Assembly (NCBI GenBank): GCA_900754085.1
Contig: CAAEBO010000026.1
Coordinates: 1 to 17,944, forward strand
DNA from: Clostridia bacterium
Lineage (GTDB): Bacteria; Bacillota; Clostridia; TANB77; CAG-508
Direction of reading: 5' to 3'
Length of the DNA stretch: 17,944 nt
Both the position numbers and the translations under genes were made by a program. Shown one piece after another: positions 1-7,522 of this stretch (positions are counted from its first letter, which is position 1; each line of letters starts with the position of its first letter). The notes under the pieces were generated by a model, which searched no databases, was not told the DNA's origin, and was given only the letters and a program-made list of their open reading frames with translations.

Positions 1-23
1 ATAATAAATTGAGGTGATATATT

Positions 24-665
24 ATGAAGAGGAAAGATGTTTTTAAATTTTTATTAGTAATATTTTGGGTTTTTATAATAGGAAGTATTATAGGATATAT
101 AGTAGAAACAATAGTAGCAATTGTACAAAATGGTCATTTTACTTCTAGGAGAGGTCTAATATATGGACCTTTAATACCAGTTTATGGGGTAGGGCTAGTT
201 ATATATTATTTAGTTATCTCTAAGATAAAAGATGAAGGTAATTTAAAAATATTTTTAATTACCATGCTTTTAGGCGGAATTGTAGAATATTTATTTTCTT
301 TCTTTCAAGAAAAGCTCTTTGGCACAGTTTCGTGGGATTATAGTAATTTATGGTTTAATATAAATGGTAGGACAAGTTTGTTACATTGTTTATATTGGGG
401 AACAGGAGGAGTTCTATTTGTAAGATATATTTATCCAATTATTGAAAAATTAATTAGTAAGATAGATATGTTTGCATTAAAACAAATAACATTAATATTA
501 ATGGTATTACTATTTTTTGATATATGTATTTCGTGTGCTGCGGCTAACAGGCAACAAGAAAGAACTATAGGAATAGAAGCAAACAGTAAGCTAGATAGGT
601 TTTGTGATGAACATTATCCAGATAGTGTAATGGATTATATTTATTCAAACAAAATAGTTAAATGA
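24..665 (+). CDS. Putative ABC transporter permease, CmpB-type membrane protein
   Basis: This 213-residue polytopic membrane protein matches what I remember of the CmpB / 'putative ABC-transporter type IV' family (PF06541, formerly DUF1113), which is common in clostridia. Hydrophobic segments lie near residues 10-30, 48-66, 73-94, 118-138 and 148-172. The family-like N-terminal pattern is present (IGYIVET, then RRGLIYGPLIPVYG near residues 42-56), as is a polar tail with HYPDSVMDYIY near residues 197-207. ATG 24 follows GAGGTGAT (11-18). No ATPase gene is adjacent, so the transporter label rests on the family name alone and the substrate and function are unknown. The upstream neighbour lies outside the window. 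Family call fairly firm; function unknown. Confidence 0.75.
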   Translation: MKRKDVFKFLLVIFWVFIIGSIIGYIVETIVAIVQNGHFTSRRGLIYGPLIPVYGVGLVIYYLVISKIKDEGNLKIFLITMLLGGIVEYLFSFFQEKLFGTVSWDYSNLWFNINGRTSLLHCLYWGTGGVLFVRYIYPIIEKLISKIDMFALKQITLILMVLLFFDICISCAAANRQQERTIGIEANSKLDRFCDEHYPDSVMDYIYSNKIVK

Positions 666-733
666 TACTTATAATATATTGAATTGTTCACTTTTTTATT
701 CTATTCATGATACAAGTTTAAACAATATGATAC
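662..733 (+). repeat. Three direct copies of ATGATAC
   Basis: ATGATAC occurs at 662-668, 707-713 and 727-733. The outer two extend to ATGATACTTATAA followed by similar AT-rich sequence. The first copy overlaps the stop codon of the preceding gene (TGA at 663-665). They lie in the 211-bp gap before the acyl-CoA synthetase gene. They could be protein-binding half-sites or a chance result of AT richness. The rest of the gap holds the palindrome and promoter listed separately. Confidence 0.3.
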
Positions 734-777
734 TTATAAATATAGTGAATGTTTACATAAAATACTAAAAAGATTTT

Positions 778-796
778 TTTGTACTCACGGTACAAA
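778..796. promoter_or_regulatory. 7-5-7 palindrome, possible operator of the acyl-CoA synthetase gene
   Basis: Arms TTTGTAC (778-784) and GTACAAA (790-796) surround a 5-nt spacer, TCACG. The site ends 14 bp before the -35 box of the likely promoter at 811-839. A dyad of this size at this place fits a dimeric transcription factor site. I do not recognise the regulator. It is not followed by a T-run, so it does not look like a terminator. Confidence 0.4.
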
Positions 797-810
797 CGGA
801 GCAAAAATTA

Positions 811-839
811 TTGACCTTTTACTTAATTTATATTATTTT
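811..839 (+). promoter_or_regulatory. Sigma-A-type promoter for the acyl-CoA synthetase gene
   Basis: The -35 box TTGACC (811-816) matches consensus at 5 of 6 positions. A 17-bp spacer leads to TATTTT (834-839), which matches at 4 of 6. It lies upstream of the GGAGG ribosome binding site at 866-870. The -10 box is weak, but the spacing is ideal and no better pair is visible in the gap. Confidence 0.45.
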
Positions 840-876
840 TATATAGGTAAAATCAAAAAAGTTACGGAGGAAAACA

Positions 877-2598
877 ATGATGAATAAAAATATTTTAAAA
901 GTAACAGATTTAAAAGATATGTTAAATAAAACAAGAAATTTATACGGAGAAAAAATAGGTTATAAAGTAAAATTAAATGAAGGTGATTATAAAACATACA
1001 CACATAATGAAATAAGAGATATGATAAATTACTTAGGAACAGCTTTAATAAATTTAGGACTAAAAGACAAGAGAATAGCAGTTATAGGAGAAAATAGATA
1101 TGAATGGGAACTTTCATATTTATCTGTTGTATGTGGTACAGGTATAGTAGTTCCATTAGATAAATCTTTACCAGCAAATGAATTAGAAGAATTAATAGAA
1201 AGATCTGAAGTAGAAGCAATATTTTATTCTAAGCCATACGAAGAAACTGTAGAGAAAATAAAATATAGTGAAAAGAACAAATTAAAACATTTAATTTCTA
1301 TGGATTCCAAAATTCATACAGAAGGAATTTATTCGCAAAAAGAATTAATTGACCAAGGGAAAGAATTAGTAGAAAAAGGAGATAGAAGTTTTATTGATGC
1401 AAAAATAAATCCAGAAGAAATGAGTATAATGTTATTTACTTCTGGAACAACGTCAAAGTCAAAAGTAGTAGCATTATCACATAAAAATATGGTATCTAAC
1501 GTGATGGATTTTGCATCTATATTAGATGTAAATTCAGATGATAGAATATTATCATTTTTACCACTACACCATGTTTTTGAATGTACAGTTGGTATGTTAT
1601 ATTCATTGTATATAGGTGCAGAAAGAGCATTTTGCCAAGGCATAAGACATATATTAGAAAACTTAAATGAGTACAAAACAACTTTTGCAGCTTTCGTACC
1701 TGCAATATATGAAAATATGTATAAAAATATTATGAAGAACTTAGAAAAACAAGGTAAACTTGAAATTGTAGAAAAACTTATGCAAGAGAATAAAAACAAA
1801 ACAATGCAAGAGAAAAAAGAAATCTTTAAAGAAATACATAATATATTTGGAGGAAATATAAAGTTATTCATTAGTGGTGCAGCAGCATTAGACCCAGAAG
1901 TAGAAGAAGCATTTAGAAATTGGGGAATTAACTTATGCCAAGGATATGGTTTAACAGAAACTGCTCCTGTTATAGGTGTAGAAACAAACGAAAACTTTAG
2001 AGTGGGATCAATAGGAAAGGCGCTTCCTCATGTAGAAGCTAAAATAGTAGATGCAAATGAAGAGGGAATGGGAGAACTTGCTGTAAAAGGTCCAAATGTT
2101 ATGCTTGGGTATTATAATGACGAAGAAGCTACAAAAGAAGTATTAAACGATGGTTGGTTCCGCACAGGAGATTTAGCTAAGATAGATGAAGATGGATATA
2201 TTTTTATTTGTGGCAGAAAGAAAAGTGTAATCGTTCTAAAAAATGGTAAGAACATATTCCCAGAGGAAATGGAAGCACTAGTAAATAAAATAGAAGGTGT
2301 AAAAGAATCTTTTATCTTTGGAAAACAACAATCTGAAGGCAAAGAAGATATAAAGATAAATGTAAAGATAATATTTGATAGAGAAATAATAAAAGAAGCA
2401 TATAAAGTAGAAAAAGATGAAGAAATTTATGATGTATTATTAGATAAAATAAAAGATATAAATCAAATAATGCCAAAATACAAGTCAATAAAAGGAATAA
2501 TAATTTCAGAAGAACCTCTACTAAAAACAACAACAAATAAAATAAAAAGACAAGCGAATTTAGAAATAGTAGAAAATGGCTACACAAAAATGAAATAA
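877..2598 (+). CDS. AMP-forming acyl-CoA synthetase (long-chain fatty-acid--CoA ligase-like)
   Basis: A 573-residue ANL-superfamily adenylating enzyme. The family activates a carboxylate with ATP to an acyl-adenylate and transfers it to CoA (or another thiol), in the cytoplasm or at the membrane face. Visible motifs: the P-loop FTSGTTSKSKVV (187-198), GYGLTETAP (356-364), RTGDL (429-433), GRKK near 446-449, and the C-terminal KTTTNKIKR (550-558) with catalytic Lys555. The P-loop departs from the usual TSGTTGxPKG: the second Gly, the Pro and the last Gly are all replaced. I recall similar forms in clostridial homologues. GGAGG (866-870) serves either ATG 877 or the adjacent ATG 880. Length fits long-chain acyl-CoA ligases, but the acyl substrate cannot be read from the sequence. 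It stands apart from fatty-acid genes, with its own promoter and palindrome. Confidence 0.87.
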   Translation: MMNKNILKVTDLKDMLNKTRNLYGEKIGYKVKLNEGDYKTYTHNEIRDMINYLGTALINLGLKDKRIAVIGENRYEWELSYLSVVCGTGIVVPLDKSLPANELEELIERSEVEAIFYSKPYEETVEKIKYSEKNKLKHLISMDSKIHTEGIYSQKELIDQGKELVEKGDRSFIDAKINPEEMSIMLFTSGTTSKSKVVALSHKNMVSNVMDFASILDVNSDDRILSFLPLHHVFECTVGMLYSLYIGAERAFCQGIRHILENLNEYKTTFAAFVPAIYENMYKNIMKNLEKQGKLEIVEKLMQENKNKTMQEKKEIFKEIHNIFGGNIKLFISGAAALDPEVEEAFRNWGINLCQGYGLTETAPVIGVETNENFRVGSIGKALPHVEAKIVDANEEGMGELAVKGPNVMLGYYNDEEATKEVLNDGWFRTGDLAKIDEDGYIFICGRKKSVIVLKNGKNIFPEEMEALVNKIEGVKESFIFGKQQSEGKEDIKINVKIIFDREIIKEAYKVEKDEEIYDVLLDKIKDINQIMPKYKSIKGIIISEEPLLKTTTNKIKRQANLEIVENGYTKMK

Positions 2599-2600
2599 TA

Positions 2601-2609
2601 TGATATAAT
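2601..2609 (+). promoter_or_regulatory. Extended -10 promoter upstream of yebC
   Basis: TGATATAAT (2601-2609) is a perfect extended -10 element (TGn plus TATAAT), lying just after the acyl-CoA synthetase stop codon and 68 bp before the yebC start. No good -35 box is seen at the right distance, which is tolerable for extended -10 promoters. The same TGATATAAT string recurs at 10710-10718. Confidence 0.5.
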
Positions 2610-2677
2610 ACTACTGGCTTTTAATTATAAATATAAGCTTTTAAACAAACAAAAACGAGTAAAAGGAGGAATTAATA

Positions 2678-3403
2678 ATGTCAGGACATTCAAAATGGCA
2701 CAATATACAAGCTAAAAAAGGGAAAGCAGATGCTGCTAGAGGAAAAATATTTACAAAATTAGGTAGAGAAATATTAATTGCAGTAAAACAAGGTGGACCA
2801 GATCCGGCAGGTAATTCCAAATTAAAAGATGTAATTTCAAAATGTAAGGCAAATAACATGCCAAACGATACAATAAATAATGCAATAAAAAAAGCTTCAG
2901 GAGCAACAGATACATCAAATTATGAAGAAATTACATATGAAGGTTATGGAACAAATGGGGTTGCAGTTATAGTAGAAGCGAGTACAGACAATAGAAACAG
3001 AACAGCAGCAGATGTAAGACACGTGTTTGACAAAGCTGGTGGAAATTTAGGAACAACAGGTTGTGTATCATATTTATTTAATAAAAAAGGAATTATAGTT
3101 ATAGATAAAGAAAGTACAAATATGGAAGAAGATGAACTAATGATGTTAGCATTAGATGCTGGTGCAGAAGACTTTTCTTCAGATGAAAATTGCTACGAAA
3201 TAACAACAGAACCTTCTGACTTTTCTGCAGTAAGAGAAGCATTAGAAGAAGCAAATCTTGAATTTGTAGAAGCAGAAGTTCAAATGATTCCAACAACATA
3301 TGTTTCTTTAAATGAAGAAGATGGCGAAAAAATGCAAAGACTAATAGATAAACTAGAAGATTTAGACGATGTAATGAATGTTTATCACAATTGGGAAGAA
3401 TAA
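2678..3403 (+). CDS. yebC: YebC/PmpR (TACO1) family protein
   Basis: The 241-residue protein is full length for the family and opens with the hallmark MSGHSKWHNIQAKKGK. It continues with FTKLGREI, then ASTDNRNRT, ADVRHVFDKAGG and GCVSYLF near residues 106-138. Family members were long annotated as transcriptional regulators. Later work on bacterial YebC and mitochondrial TACO1 points to a ribosome-associated role that helps translate proline-rich or stalling stretches. Start ATG 2678 follows a strong AAAGGAGGAATT at 2661-2672. It has its own promoter and a terminator immediately downstream, so it is probably monocistronic. In many bacteria yebC sits next to ruvC; here it does not. Confidence 0.95.
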   Translation: MSGHSKWHNIQAKKGKADAARGKIFTKLGREILIAVKQGGPDPAGNSKLKDVISKCKANNMPNDTINNAIKKASGATDTSNYEEITYEGYGTNGVAVIVEASTDNRNRTAADVRHVFDKAGGNLGTTGCVSYLFNKKGIIVIDKESTNMEEDELMMLALDAGAEDFSSDENCYEITTEPSDFSAVREALEEANLEFVEAEVQMIPTTYVSLNEEDGEKMQRLIDKLEDLDDVMNVYHNWEE

Positions 3404-3430
3404 ATTTTATAAAATAGTAATAAAATAGAA

Positions 3431-3466
3431 AAAAGCACATATATATTTAATATATGTGCTTTTCTT
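3431..3466 (+). terminator. Intrinsic terminator after yebC
   Basis: A near-perfect 14-bp stem pairs 3431-3444 with 3450-3463 around the loop ATTTA, ending in a short T-rich tail (GCTTTTCTT). The A-tract on the left arm mirrors the T-tract, so it could work on both strands. It begins 28 bp after the yebC stop codon and separates yebC from the spoIIIA operon. Confidence 0.8.
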
Positions 3467-3533
3467 ATGGCAATTTCTCTGTATACATTATGAGTTCTAA
3501 TAGAATGATATAGATTAATTGAAGAGGAAAATG

Positions 3534-3563
3534 TTCATATAAAAAGACATTGTAACATTAAAT
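3534..3563 (+). promoter_or_regulatory. Sigma-E-like sporulation promoter of the spoIIIA operon
   Basis: TTCATATA (3534-3541) resembles the sigma-E -35 consensus GTCATATT. After a 14-bp spacer, CATTAAAT (3556-3563) matches the -10 consensus CATACAAT at 6 of 8 positions. Spacer length is within the 13-15 bp normal for sigma-E. It ends 21 bp before the spoIIIAA ATG. In Bacillus subtilis the spoIIIA operon is transcribed by mother-cell sigma-E, so position and role agree. The match was made by eye. Confidence 0.5.
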
Positions 3564-3584
3564 AGGACATAGAAAGGATTAAAT

Positions 3585-4514
3585 ATGACATATAATGAGA
3601 TATTAAAGTATTTTCCAAGGAGAATAAGTAATAGCTTAGAAGAATTATTTAAGCAAACAAACTATATTATAGAAGAAATAAGATTAAGAACCGAAAGGCC
3701 AATTATTTTAAAACACTCTAAAGGAGAGGAGATACTAAAAACAACAGTTTCAATAAATGAAATATTAGAAACATTACAACATATTTGCGATAATTCTATT
3801 TATACATATCAAAGCCAAATATGTAATGGTTTCGTAACTATAAAAGGAGGACATAGAATAGGAATATCAGGAAGTGTAATACAAACAGACGGAAAAATTA
3901 GTAATATAAATTATATTTCGGATCTTAACTTTAGAATAGCAAGGCAAATAATAGGAGCAAGTAATGAAATATTAAGATACATATTAAATATAGAAGAAAA
4001 TAATATATATAATACCCTAATTGCATCTCCACCGGGTGCAGGAAAGACTACAATTTTACGAGATATTGTAAGGAGAGTTAGTGATGGAATAGAGCAAATT
4101 AATTTTAAAGGGAAAACTGTAAGTCTTGTAGATGAGAGAGGAGAAATTGCAGCAATATATAAAGGTGTACCACAAAATGACATTGGGATTAGAACAGATG
4201 TTATGGATAATGTAGACAAAAGTATTGGTATGAAACTATTAATTAGGTCTATGTCACCAGAAATAATTGTGGCAGATGAAATAGGCAAAGAGGAAGATAT
4301 AGAAGCTATAAATTATGCAGTTTGTTCTGGAATAAAAGGGATTTTTACAGCGCATGGAAGTAATTTAAAAGAACTTAAACTAAATCCATCTATATCGAAA
4401 ATAATAAACAAACATATATTCGATAGAATAATATTTTTAAATAAAAATATTAAAGGAAAAGTAGAAACGGTATATACATTAGATAAAATGAACAATGAAT
4501 ATGTAATAATTTAA
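3585..4514 (+). CDS. spoIIIAA: Stage III sporulation protein AA, secretion-type ATPase
   Basis: A 309-residue ATPase that opens the spoIIIA operon. SpoIIIAA resembles the AAA+ motor ATPases of type II/IV secretion systems and is thought to energise the SpoIIIA-SpoIIQ channel from the mother-cell cytoplasm during forespore development. Visible motifs: Walker A PPGAGKTT (149-156), DERGE (183-187), Walker B-like EIIVADEIG (226-234) and a TAHG box (255-258). No membrane segment is seen. ATG 3585 is preceded by GAAAGGATT (3572-3580), a modest ribosome binding site. It lies downstream of the sigma-E-like promoter and 54 bp before spoIIIAB. Confidence 0.95.
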   Translation: MTYNEILKYFPRRISNSLEELFKQTNYIIEEIRLRTERPIILKHSKGEEILKTTVSINEILETLQHICDNSIYTYQSQICNGFVTIKGGHRIGISGSVIQTDGKISNINYISDLNFRIARQIIGASNEILRYILNIEENNIYNTLIASPPGAGKTTILRDIVRRVSDGIEQINFKGKTVSLVDERGEIAAIYKGVPQNDIGIRTDVMDNVDKSIGMKLLIRSMSPEIIVADEIGKEEDIEAINYAVCSGIKGIFTAHGSNLKELKLNPSISKIINKHIFDRIIFLNKNIKGKVETVYTLDKMNNEYVII

Positions 4515-4568
4515 ATTTAATGTTCTAAAACAAAATATATTGAATATATATATAATAGGTGAAAGAAC

Positions 4569-5078
4569 ATGGGAGTTATTAAAATAATACTTTTAATAAT
4601 GGTAATGGTAATGTGCAGTTTTTTAGGTATTATAAAAGCAAACAGATTTAAACTAAGAGTAGTGGACCTATGCGAAATGAAAAAAGCTTTAAATTTGATT
4701 ATAACAAAGATGAGATATACATATGAGCCATTACCAGAACTGTTTAAAGAGGTTTCAAGAGAATTAAACAAAAATATAGCTAATATCTTTATTACAGCAC
4801 ATACATATATGGATGAATTAAATACTAAAGAAGCATGGGAAAAATCTGTTATAGAAAGCAGTAGTAATTTTACAAATGAAGATACAAACATTATTAAAGC
4901 ACTAGGAAATTTATTAGGAAAAACAGATTTAGAGGGACAACTTATGCAAATAGAACTAACAACACAACTATTAGAAGATAAGATAAAAGAAGCAACGAAT
5001 TTGCAAAATAAAAATACAAAACTATATAAAACCTTAGGAACTACAGTAGGACTAGCTATAATGATTATTTTTATATAA
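4569..5078 (+). CDS. spoIIIAB: Stage III sporulation protein AB
   Basis: A 169-residue protein with an N-terminal hydrophobic segment (about 3-20), a helical cytoplasmic-type middle with NRFKLRVVDLCEMKKAL near 25-41 and LGNLLGKTDLEGQ near 112-124, and a C-terminal hydrophobic stretch (about 156-169). This is the usual SpoIIIAB architecture, related to type II secretion F proteins, and it is thought to work with the SpoIIIAA ATPase at the mother-cell membrane. The ribosome binding site AGGTGA is at 4557-4562, 6 bp before ATG 4569. Its stop codon is 12 bp before spoIIIAC. Confidence 0.93.
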   Translation: MGVIKIILLIMVMVMCSFLGIIKANRFKLRVVDLCEMKKALNLIITKMRYTYEPLPELFKEVSRELNKNIANIFITAHTYMDELNTKEAWEKSVIESSSNFTNEDTNIIKALGNLLGKTDLEGQLMQIELTTQLLEDKIKEATNLQNKNTKLYKTLGTTVGLAIMIIFI

Positions 5079-5090
5079 GGAGAGAACATT

Positions 5091-5285
5091 ATGGAGATAA
5101 ATTTATTATTTAAAATAGCAGCAATAGGAATTTTAGTAGCAGTATTATACCAAGTATTAGTACGAGCAGGAAGAGAAGATCAAGCAATGATGACAACTCT
5201 TGCAGGTCTAATAATAGTACTAACAATGGTAATAAAAGAAATAAGTACACTATTTACAAGTGTTAAAACCATGTTTAATTTATAG
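5091..5285 (+). CDS. spoIIIAC: Stage III sporulation protein AC
   Basis: A 64-residue integral membrane protein with two hydrophobic helices (about 4-26 and 34-60) joined by a short polar turn with GREDQAMM, matching the short SpoIIIAC family. It is a predicted membrane component of the SpoIIIA-SpoIIQ channel. A strong AAGGAGAG (5079-5086) precedes ATG 5091. The TAG stop codon (5283-5285) lies inside the left arm of a REP-like palindrome (5281-5317), so the last coding bases and the stop belong to the repeat unit. Confidence 0.93.
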   Translation: MEINLLFKIAAIGILVAVLYQVLVRAGREDQAMMTTLAGLIIVLTMVIKEISTLFTSVKTMFNL

Positions 5286-5317
5286 GGATTTTGGGGACGG
5301 TCCTTAAAATCCCTATA
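5281..5317. repeat. REP-like palindromic element, copy 1, inside the spoIIIA operon
   Basis: This 37-nt unit can fold into a continuous stem pairing 5281-5297 with 5301-5317 around the triloop CGG. The outer 12 pairs are Watson-Crick, followed by two G-U pairs and three more pairs. The core is GGGACGGTCC. A 33-nt unit (5283-5315) matches, in reverse complement, the element at 17733-17765 at 30 of 33 positions. It overlaps the spoIIIAC stop codon and occupies the gap before spoIIIAD. GGGACGGT-containing small palindromes are, to my recollection, frequent in clostridial genomes. No transposase is nearby. Confidence 0.8.
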
Positions 5318-5369
5318 AGAAAAATAAAAATATATAATGAAAGATATGTTCATTATTTAGGGAGAAAAA

Positions 5370-5756
5370 ATGGATATTCTAAAAATAGTAGGAATTGGCA
5401 TTATTGCAGTAATTATAATAACTATAATTAAACAATATAAACCAGAGTTTGCTATTTATGTTTCTATATTAGCAGGAATAATAATTTTTTTTATGGTTTC
5501 CGAAAAACTTTCGGGAATAATTAGTTTAATAAATGAGCTTACATTAAAATCTAGCATAAATAGTGATTTTATAAAAATATTACTTAAGATTACAGGAATA
5601 GCATTCTTAGCAGAATTTGCAGTACAAATATGTATGGATTTAGGAGAATCTGCACTGGCAAACAAAGTTGATTTAGGAGGAAAAGTTATAATAATTTCAC
5701 TTTCGATACCAATATTATCTTCACTAATGGAAACAGTTGTACAAATTTTGCCATAA
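5370..5756 (+). CDS. spoIIIAD: Stage III sporulation protein AD
   Basis: A 128-residue membrane protein with hydrophobic segments near residues 3-20, 27-50, 68-90 and 103-126, plus the SpoIIIAD-like LLKITGIAFLAEFAVQICMD region (66-85). It is a paralogue-like partner of SpoIIIAC in the channel membrane base. The ribosome binding site AGGGAG (5359-5364) lies 5 bp before ATG 5370. Unlike the tight junctions elsewhere in the operon it is separated from spoIIIAC by 84 bp, which hold the REP-like palindrome. Confidence 0.93.
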   Translation: MDILKIVGIGIIAVIIITIIKQYKPEFAIYVSILAGIIIFFMVSEKLSGIISLINELTLKSSINSDFIKILLKITGIAFLAEFAVQICMDLGESALANKVDLGGKVIIISLSIPILSSLMETVVQILP

Positions 5757-5767
5757 AGGAGCTTTTT

Positions 5768-6913
5768 ATGAAAAAGATCATTATAACAACTATTATTATT
5801 TGCATTTTTAGTACAAGTATTTCTATGGCAAGCACAGAAGAAGAAGTTATAAATTCACAAATGGATTCATTTAATATTTCAAATTTTATAGATGAAGCAA
5901 ACAAATATTCTAATGAGATTTTGAAAGACATAAATATTAAAGATTTACTAGATAATGCCATGAAAGGGAAACTAGATACAAATGAGTTAATAAAAAAATG
6001 TTTTCCTCTTCTAGGAGTGGAAATTAAAGAGGCACTAAAAGTTATGGGAAACATATTAATAATTGTATTAATACATAGCATATTAAAAAGTATAAGTGAT
6101 AATTTAAACAACAAAAGTGTGGCCCATATTACATATTATGTTCAATATATTTTAATTGCAACAGTAATAATGAGTAATTTTTCTAGCATTATAACTCTTA
6201 CTAAAGAAGCAGTAGCAAATATGATTTCATTTATACAATTATTATTTCCTCTTCTAATGACACTAATGCTAGCATCTGGGAGCGTAGTATCTGTAAATTT
6301 AGTACAACCTATAATACTATTTATAATAAATTTAATTTCTAATATATTCCAAACAATAATAATACCAATAATTTTAGTAAGTACAGCATTATCAATTATT
6401 TCTAGAATATCAGATAAAATACAAATAAATAAATTATCCAAATTTTTAAAGTCTAGCTCTATTTGGATAATAGGAATATTACTTACAATATTTGTAGGAG
6501 TATTATCTATAGAAGGAACACTAGGGAGCAGTGTAGATGGGATTACAGCTAAAACAGCAAAGGCAGCAATTTCTAGTTTTATACCAGTTGTAGGTAAAGT
6601 ACTAGGGGATGCAGTAGATACAGTTATAGGATGTTCTGCAATATTAAAAAATGCAATTGGGATAGTAGGAGTTATAGTTGTAATTACAATTTGTATTGTG
6701 CCAATATTCAAGATTGCTATTATAACTATAATATATCATTTAACAGCAGCTCTATGTGAGCCAATAGCAGATGATAAAATAGTAGGATTAATAGCACAAA
6801 TGGCAGATACTTTTAAAATATTACTAGCAATATTATGCTCTATAAGTGTAATGCTAATAATTGGAATAACATTAGTTATTAATATTTCTAATACTGGATT
6901 AATGTATAGGTAG
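5768..6913 (+). CDS. spoIIIAE: Stage III sporulation protein AE
   Basis: A 381-residue polytopic membrane protein. An N-terminal signal-like segment (residues 1-21, ending near SMAS) is followed by a polar region to about 90, then multiple hydrophobic helices. The conserved SpoIIIAE-type stretch SSFIPVVGKVLGDAVDTVIG lies near 277-296. SpoIIIAE is the largest membrane subunit of the mother-cell SpoIIIA complex and resembles export-apparatus components. AAAGGAG (5755-5761) precedes ATG 5768. It sits 11 bp after spoIIIAD and 8 bp before spoIIIAF. Confidence 0.94.
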   Translation: MKKIIITTIIICIFSTSISMASTEEEVINSQMDSFNISNFIDEANKYSNEILKDINIKDLLDNAMKGKLDTNELIKKCFPLLGVEIKEALKVMGNILIIVLIHSILKSISDNLNNKSVAHITYYVQYILIATVIMSNFSSIITLTKEAVANMISFIQLLFPLLMTLMLASGSVVSVNLVQPIILFIINLISNIFQTIIIPIILVSTALSIISRISDKIQINKLSKFLKSSSIWIIGILLTIFVGVLSIEGTLGSSVDGITAKTAKAAISSFIPVVGKVLGDAVDTVIGCSAILKNAIGIVGVIVVITICIVPIFKIAIITIIYHLTAALCEPIADDKIVGLIAQMADTFKILLAILCSISVMLIIGITLVINISNTGLMYR

Positions 6914-6921
6914 GTATAAAA

Positions 6922-7509
6922 ATGATTTCATGGTTTAATGGATGGGCAAAAGGAATTGTATTAGCAGTTGTTATTGTAACTATTTTAGAAATGATTTTGC
7001 CTGATACTAAAAATAAAAAATACATAAAAATTGTGATGGGTGTATATGTTACATTTACTATAATTTCACCAATAATTTCTAAGCTTACAGGCAATAATTT
7101 TACAATTGATGTTAGTAAATATGATTCTTTTAATAATTCAAATAATGTTCAATCAGTAAACAATATAAAAAACATTAATAATCAAAGTATACAAAACTTA
7201 TATTTAAACACTATAAAAACAGATATACAAGAAGAACTAAATACAGAAGGATATACAGCTACAAAGATAGATATAACTGCAGATATAAATATAGAGAAAG
7301 AAGAGGCAAAAATACATAAAATTAATTTAGAAGCATATAAAAATATTGACGAGAATAAAGTAAAGAAAGTAAATAAAGTAGAAATAGGAGCAAAAGAAGA
7401 AAAGCAAGATAATAATGTACTATCAGATGGTGAGATACATAAATTAAAAGAAATTATTAACAAAAAATACGAAATAGAAAAAGAAAAGATTTTCATAAAT
7501 GGAAAGTAA
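6922..7509 (+). CDS. spoIIIAF: Stage III sporulation protein AF
   Basis: A 195-residue protein with two N-terminal hydrophobic helices (about 8-26 and 35-54) and a polar, Asn- and Lys-rich C-terminal domain. The domain ends with LSDGEIHKLKEIINKKYEI, as in SpoIIIAF. It belongs to the SpoIIIA membrane complex, and its soluble domain is of the ring-building type found in secretion systems. The ribosome binding site is weak (AGGTAGG, 6909-6915), 6 bp before ATG 6922, so coupling to spoIIIAE translation is likely. The middle (about residues 70-95) is low in complexity and variable. Confidence 0.9.
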   Translation: MISWFNGWAKGIVLAVVIVTILEMILPDTKNKKYIKIVMGVYVTFTIISPIISKLTGNNFTIDVSKYDSFNNSNNVQSVNNIKNINNQSIQNLYLNTIKTDIQEELNTEGYTATKIDITADINIEKEEAKIHKINLEAYKNIDENKVKKVNKVEIGAKEEKQDNNVLSDGEIHKLKEIINKKYEIEKEKIFINGK

Positions 7510-7522
7510 GGGGGTGGTATAT

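Noticed and set aside
3404..3584. Small RNA or riboswitch in the yebC-spoIIIAA gap
   Set aside because: Only a terminator hairpin and a sigma-E-like promoter can be seen; no recognisable structured leader is present.
4520..4570. ATGTTCT/AGAACAT inverted repeat around the spoIIIAB ribosome binding site
   Set aside because: Only 7-bp arms are separated by 37 nt of AT-rich sequence, and one arm includes the start codon. Too weak to call regulation.
4517..5089. A 190-codon open frame on the minus strand opposite spoIIIAB
   Set aside because: It mirrors a clearly real gene and its product is a Phe/Ser/Ile-rich string without motifs. Long antisense frames are expected in such AT-rich coding DNA. 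The same applies to minus-strand frames at 1329-1871, 6142-6711, 5686-6114 and others.
7499..7522. Upstream ATG 7499 as the start of spoIIIAG
   Set aside because: It overlaps the end of spoIIIAF, lacks a ribosome binding site and would translate the AAGGGGGTGG site that serves ATG 7523.
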